Below are positions 62,901 to 64,000 of a DNA stretch of 64,000 nucleotides, in pieces; the stretch's first letter is position 1, and each line of letters opens with the position of its first letter. The stretch spans positions 186,001 through 250,000 of the forward strand of contig NZ_PJIP01000003.1 of assembly GCF_002929375.1 (NCBI RefSeq), given 5' to 3'. The position numbers were made by a program, and so were the translations under genes. Source of the stretch: Arthrobacter sp. DWC3 (GTDB lineage Bacteria > Actinomycetota > Actinomycetes > Actinomycetales > Micrococcaceae). The notes under the pieces are model-generated. The model did not search any database. It saw only the letters and a program-made list of their open reading frames with translations, and was not told the DNA's origin.

Positions 62901-64000
62901 TCTGTAGCAGCAGGGCGCGCAGGAGGCCCGCGACGGCGGTTGCCTCGCCCGTGACGGTGAACGACGATCCCCGTGCTTCGTCGGTTCCCGGTGGCGCGTC
63001 GGCGCCCGGATGGACGGGCACCACCAGCGGCAGGTCGGCCAGGATCGGCAGGGCGAAGGCCGCGTCCTCGCGGCCGGCGGCGAGGTTCGCCGGCTGGTCG
63101 GCGGTGCCGATCCGCAGCAGGATCGCCGGGGAGGGTGGCGGTGCGCCGGCTGCGGGACGACCGGCGGGACGGGCACCGGCGCGCAGGGCATCGAGGGCGG
63201 TCTGCCCCGGATCGGGGACCGCCACGATCCGCCGCTCACGGTCCCGGTCCGCTGCGTCCCGGACCGCGTCCGCGAAGGCGCGGGCGGTCCGCCGGTGGGT
63301 GAGCAGGGGGACCATCCCCGTCATGGCCGACAGTGCGCTGAAGGCGAGGAAGAACCACATGCCGGTGGTCACGGCGAGGACGATGCCGAGGACCAGTGGC
63401 AGTACCGCGGTGAGGACCAGGAGGCGGGACGGCCGCTTCGGGGGCCCCGTCCCCACGGGTACGGGGTCGAGCACGTCCGCGGGAGGGACGTAACCCCAGC
63501 CGTCGTCGTCGACCAGCTCCACGCGGCACCGGCTCCCGCCGAGCAGCAGGGCGGCGGACACGGTGATGTGCGCCGTGCCGATGCGCTCCCCGTCGACGAA
63601 GGTGCCGTTCTCCGACGACAGGTCCTCGAGCACGATGGCGTCCCCGCCCACCGTGAGGAGTGCGTGTCGCCGGGACAGTGCGGGATCGGAGATCACGATG
63701 TCACCGGTCGCGCGCCCGATCGTGTAGCTGCCGCGTGAGAGGGGGATCACCCGGCCGGCGTCCGGACCCGCATGGACGACGAGGACGAGCGGAGGGACCT
63801 GCGCCTGCACGTCCCGGGTCGGCAGCGCGCCGCAGACGACGACCGCGCCGTCCGTCAGTGGGCCCTCGCCGGCGGTCATCGCCGTCAGCGGCACGCCGTC
63901 GATGGTGAAGGGGCCCCCGTACCCGGCTGCTCCGAGCCGGTCGGCCAGCGCCGCACCCGTGGGCAGCGCGAGCGCGTCGACGACGATCTCCCGCGCGGGG
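59803..64000 (-). CDS. FHA-FtsK/SpoIIIE (EccC/EssC-like) type VII secretion ATPase, 5' end beyond window
   Basis: About 1398 residues are visible and the frame stays open to the right edge, so the N-terminus is missing. An FHA domain lies at about 63480-63790 (RGSYTIGRATGDIVISDPAL, SRRHALLTVGGDAIVLEDLS, ENGTFVDG). Two transmembrane helices (63310-63430) follow, then three FtsK-type ATPase domains. D1 is complete, with Walker A AGTTGSGKSEFL (about 62260-62290) and Walker B LVVVIDEFRTL. D2 (VGLPGSGMSEAL) and D3 (LGHAGSGRSNTL) lack the P-loop Lys. The FHA-TM-three-ATPase layout is that of Firmicute EssC more than mycobacterial EccCa/Cb. No WXG100 gene is in the window. Its 3' end overlaps the gene at 59513 antisense. 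Confidence 0.88.
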   Translation of the reverse strand, partial: PAREIVVDALALPTGAALADRLGAAGYGGPFTIDGVPLTAMTAGEGPLTDGAVVVCGALPTRDVQAQVPPLVLVVHAGPDAGRVIPLSRGSYTIGRATGDIVISDPALSRRHALLTVGGDAIVLEDLSSENGTFVDGERIGTAHITVSAALLLGGSRCRVELVDDDGWGYVPPADVLDPVPVGTGPPKRPSRLLVLTAVLPLVLGIVLAVTTGMWFFLAFSALSAMTGMVPLLTHRRTARAFADAVRDAADRDRERRIVAVPDPGQTALDALRAGARPAGRPAAGAPPPSPAILLRIGTADQPANLAAGREDAAFALPILADLPLVVPVHPGADAPPGTDEARGSSFTVTGEATAVAGLLRALLLQIAHPLLGAPPVVCWGPIRHLPLPARFLPNVLLTHDARVLEGAVERTYGLLVLQIGEESPGITRRPDVTVIRFLPDGAGPTTIGTALPAAGMVITADGARARIDGQEYHVLPDGVSEPAFERTARLLARASRTRGAGALRRPGAGRDATSLPATVSLWSGSLGPDTLASSVPARWATADAERPEALIGSSGTGPVSIDLVRDGPHLLVAGTTGSGKSEFLRTLVLGLALDQPPGHLSLLLIDYKGGSGLGALAALPHCVGTLTDLSSESTARALTSLRAELRRRERLCADHGAQSLDELRRTTPSACPPRLVVVIDEFRTLSDDVPTAVADLMRIAALGRSLGVHLVLATQRAQGAVTPDLRANLTTSILFRVQTAMESQDVLGCGAAADIPVDAPGRAFLRRGTEPPVAVQVASSSDLPPGGAPGWQDLAIHLGEAPPGGPTRESTTGATGRADDARGAAPSSPTTLGRAVAGLVAAAGGDAAPRPFRPVLPALPHRLTPAACAPFPAADAPGSSADRSAGAPGVPLGVIDLPDRQVQRRLQWDPCRHSHLALVGLPGSGMSEALAAVVAALPASDPDVHLYVLDGDGTLAACSADPHVGAYVLPDETKRAGRVLERLAGLPARNKEDAAPVVLVVTGWGRWSGQFRTGRFARAEDDLHGLVRDGAMRGVSVLIDGDRELTASRLFALLPNRVHLPLGAHQETTMAWPRMPLVDPVPGRGFAQGPVTGSWGDGTCQLLTGSAAVGPVRPPVRPPFPVHALPREVALSDIVLPGPRAERTREIPGSAPEDLLLGVHGDELQPFAVTLRRGEAYLVLGHAGSGRSNTLRALTQSAARLVPPCDVLAPPIDASVAAALAYWREATAGSSGPDAAGRCLLLVDDADRLPTDVQQALAGFVARGARAVLAAAPGPALMTRLPLALSARAAGRGLVLAPRTAADGELFGVRLDPEGPMIPGRGYACDPAGVVEVQVARASDEPSDRGAPSGTAGPYSALSGPVVRTVYSTTGLEKRVTMTTAAGTRRPTPTRGAPVEK

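Overview
The window is about 64 kb of very GC-rich, densely coding chromosome from an actinobacterium, most likely a Micrococcaceae/Arthrobacter-type organism. That placement is my inference. It rests on the high-GC codon use, frequent GTG starts, ATGA/GTGA stop-start overlaps, and marker families: MtrA-MtrB-LpqB, WhiB1-type WhiB, SigK/RskA, Rv3235-type protein, UPF0182 protein, a PdtaS-type kinase and the 180-kDa-class NAD glutamate dehydrogenase. I see no insertion sequence, prophage, CRISPR array or rRNA. It reads as core chromosome with a few less-studied loci.

Layout. 1-7.3 kb: end of a phosphotransferase gene, then nudC-uvrD2-YgjP-type peptidase (overlapping genes), a convergent DUF2342 metalloprotease and a PDZ/Lon-like protease. 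7.6-12.3 kb: a large UPF0182 membrane protein, initiator tRNA-fMet with a strong terminator, and a photolyase. 12.4-17.5 kb: an envelope-maintenance locus (TPM-domain protein plus PspA, facing a DegP/HtrA-type protease across a 454-bp structured intergenic region). 17.6-20.2 kb: etfB-etfA-PIG-L deacetylase. 20.3-26.2 kb, minus strand: RskA/SigK, methyltransferase, TrmL, a J-domain protein, and a translationally coupled pair of a divergent FolP2-like protein and a RibD-C-type reductase. 26.3-30.1 kb: cysteine desulfurase-mnmA (tRNA thiolation), chorismate mutase and a MetE-like protein.

30.2-36.8 kb, minus strand: a coupled envelope cluster (multispan membrane protein, DUF4129, DUF4350, MoxR ATPase, DUF58), followed by a DUF4166 protein. 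It is divergent from mtrA-mtrB-lpqB (36.9-41.2 kb), with comF, hpf, ycaQ and secA following. 47.4-52.3 kb holds the least understood part: an Rv3235-type protein, a LysM membrane protein, a small protein with two apparent beta-barrel-like repeats, an excisionase/BldC-like HTH protein, a SAF-domain (CpaB-like) protein and a CpaE-like P-loop protein whose Walker A lysine is arginine. The divergent LysM promoter region carries five TTTG/ATTG direct repeats spaced exactly 10 bp apart. 52.4-59.3 kb: NAD-GDH, the PdtaS-like kinase and whiB1, the last with a CRP-like palindrome in its leader. 59.5-64 kb: a small membrane protein overlapping, antisense, the 3' end of an FHA-FtsK/EccC-EssC-like type VII secretion ATPase that runs off the window.

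Most promising leads: the LysM/HTH/SAF/CpaE-like locus with its phased repeats, the FolP2-like plus reductase pair, and the FHA-containing EssC-like ATPase. All calls come from reading translated sequence. No database search was run.
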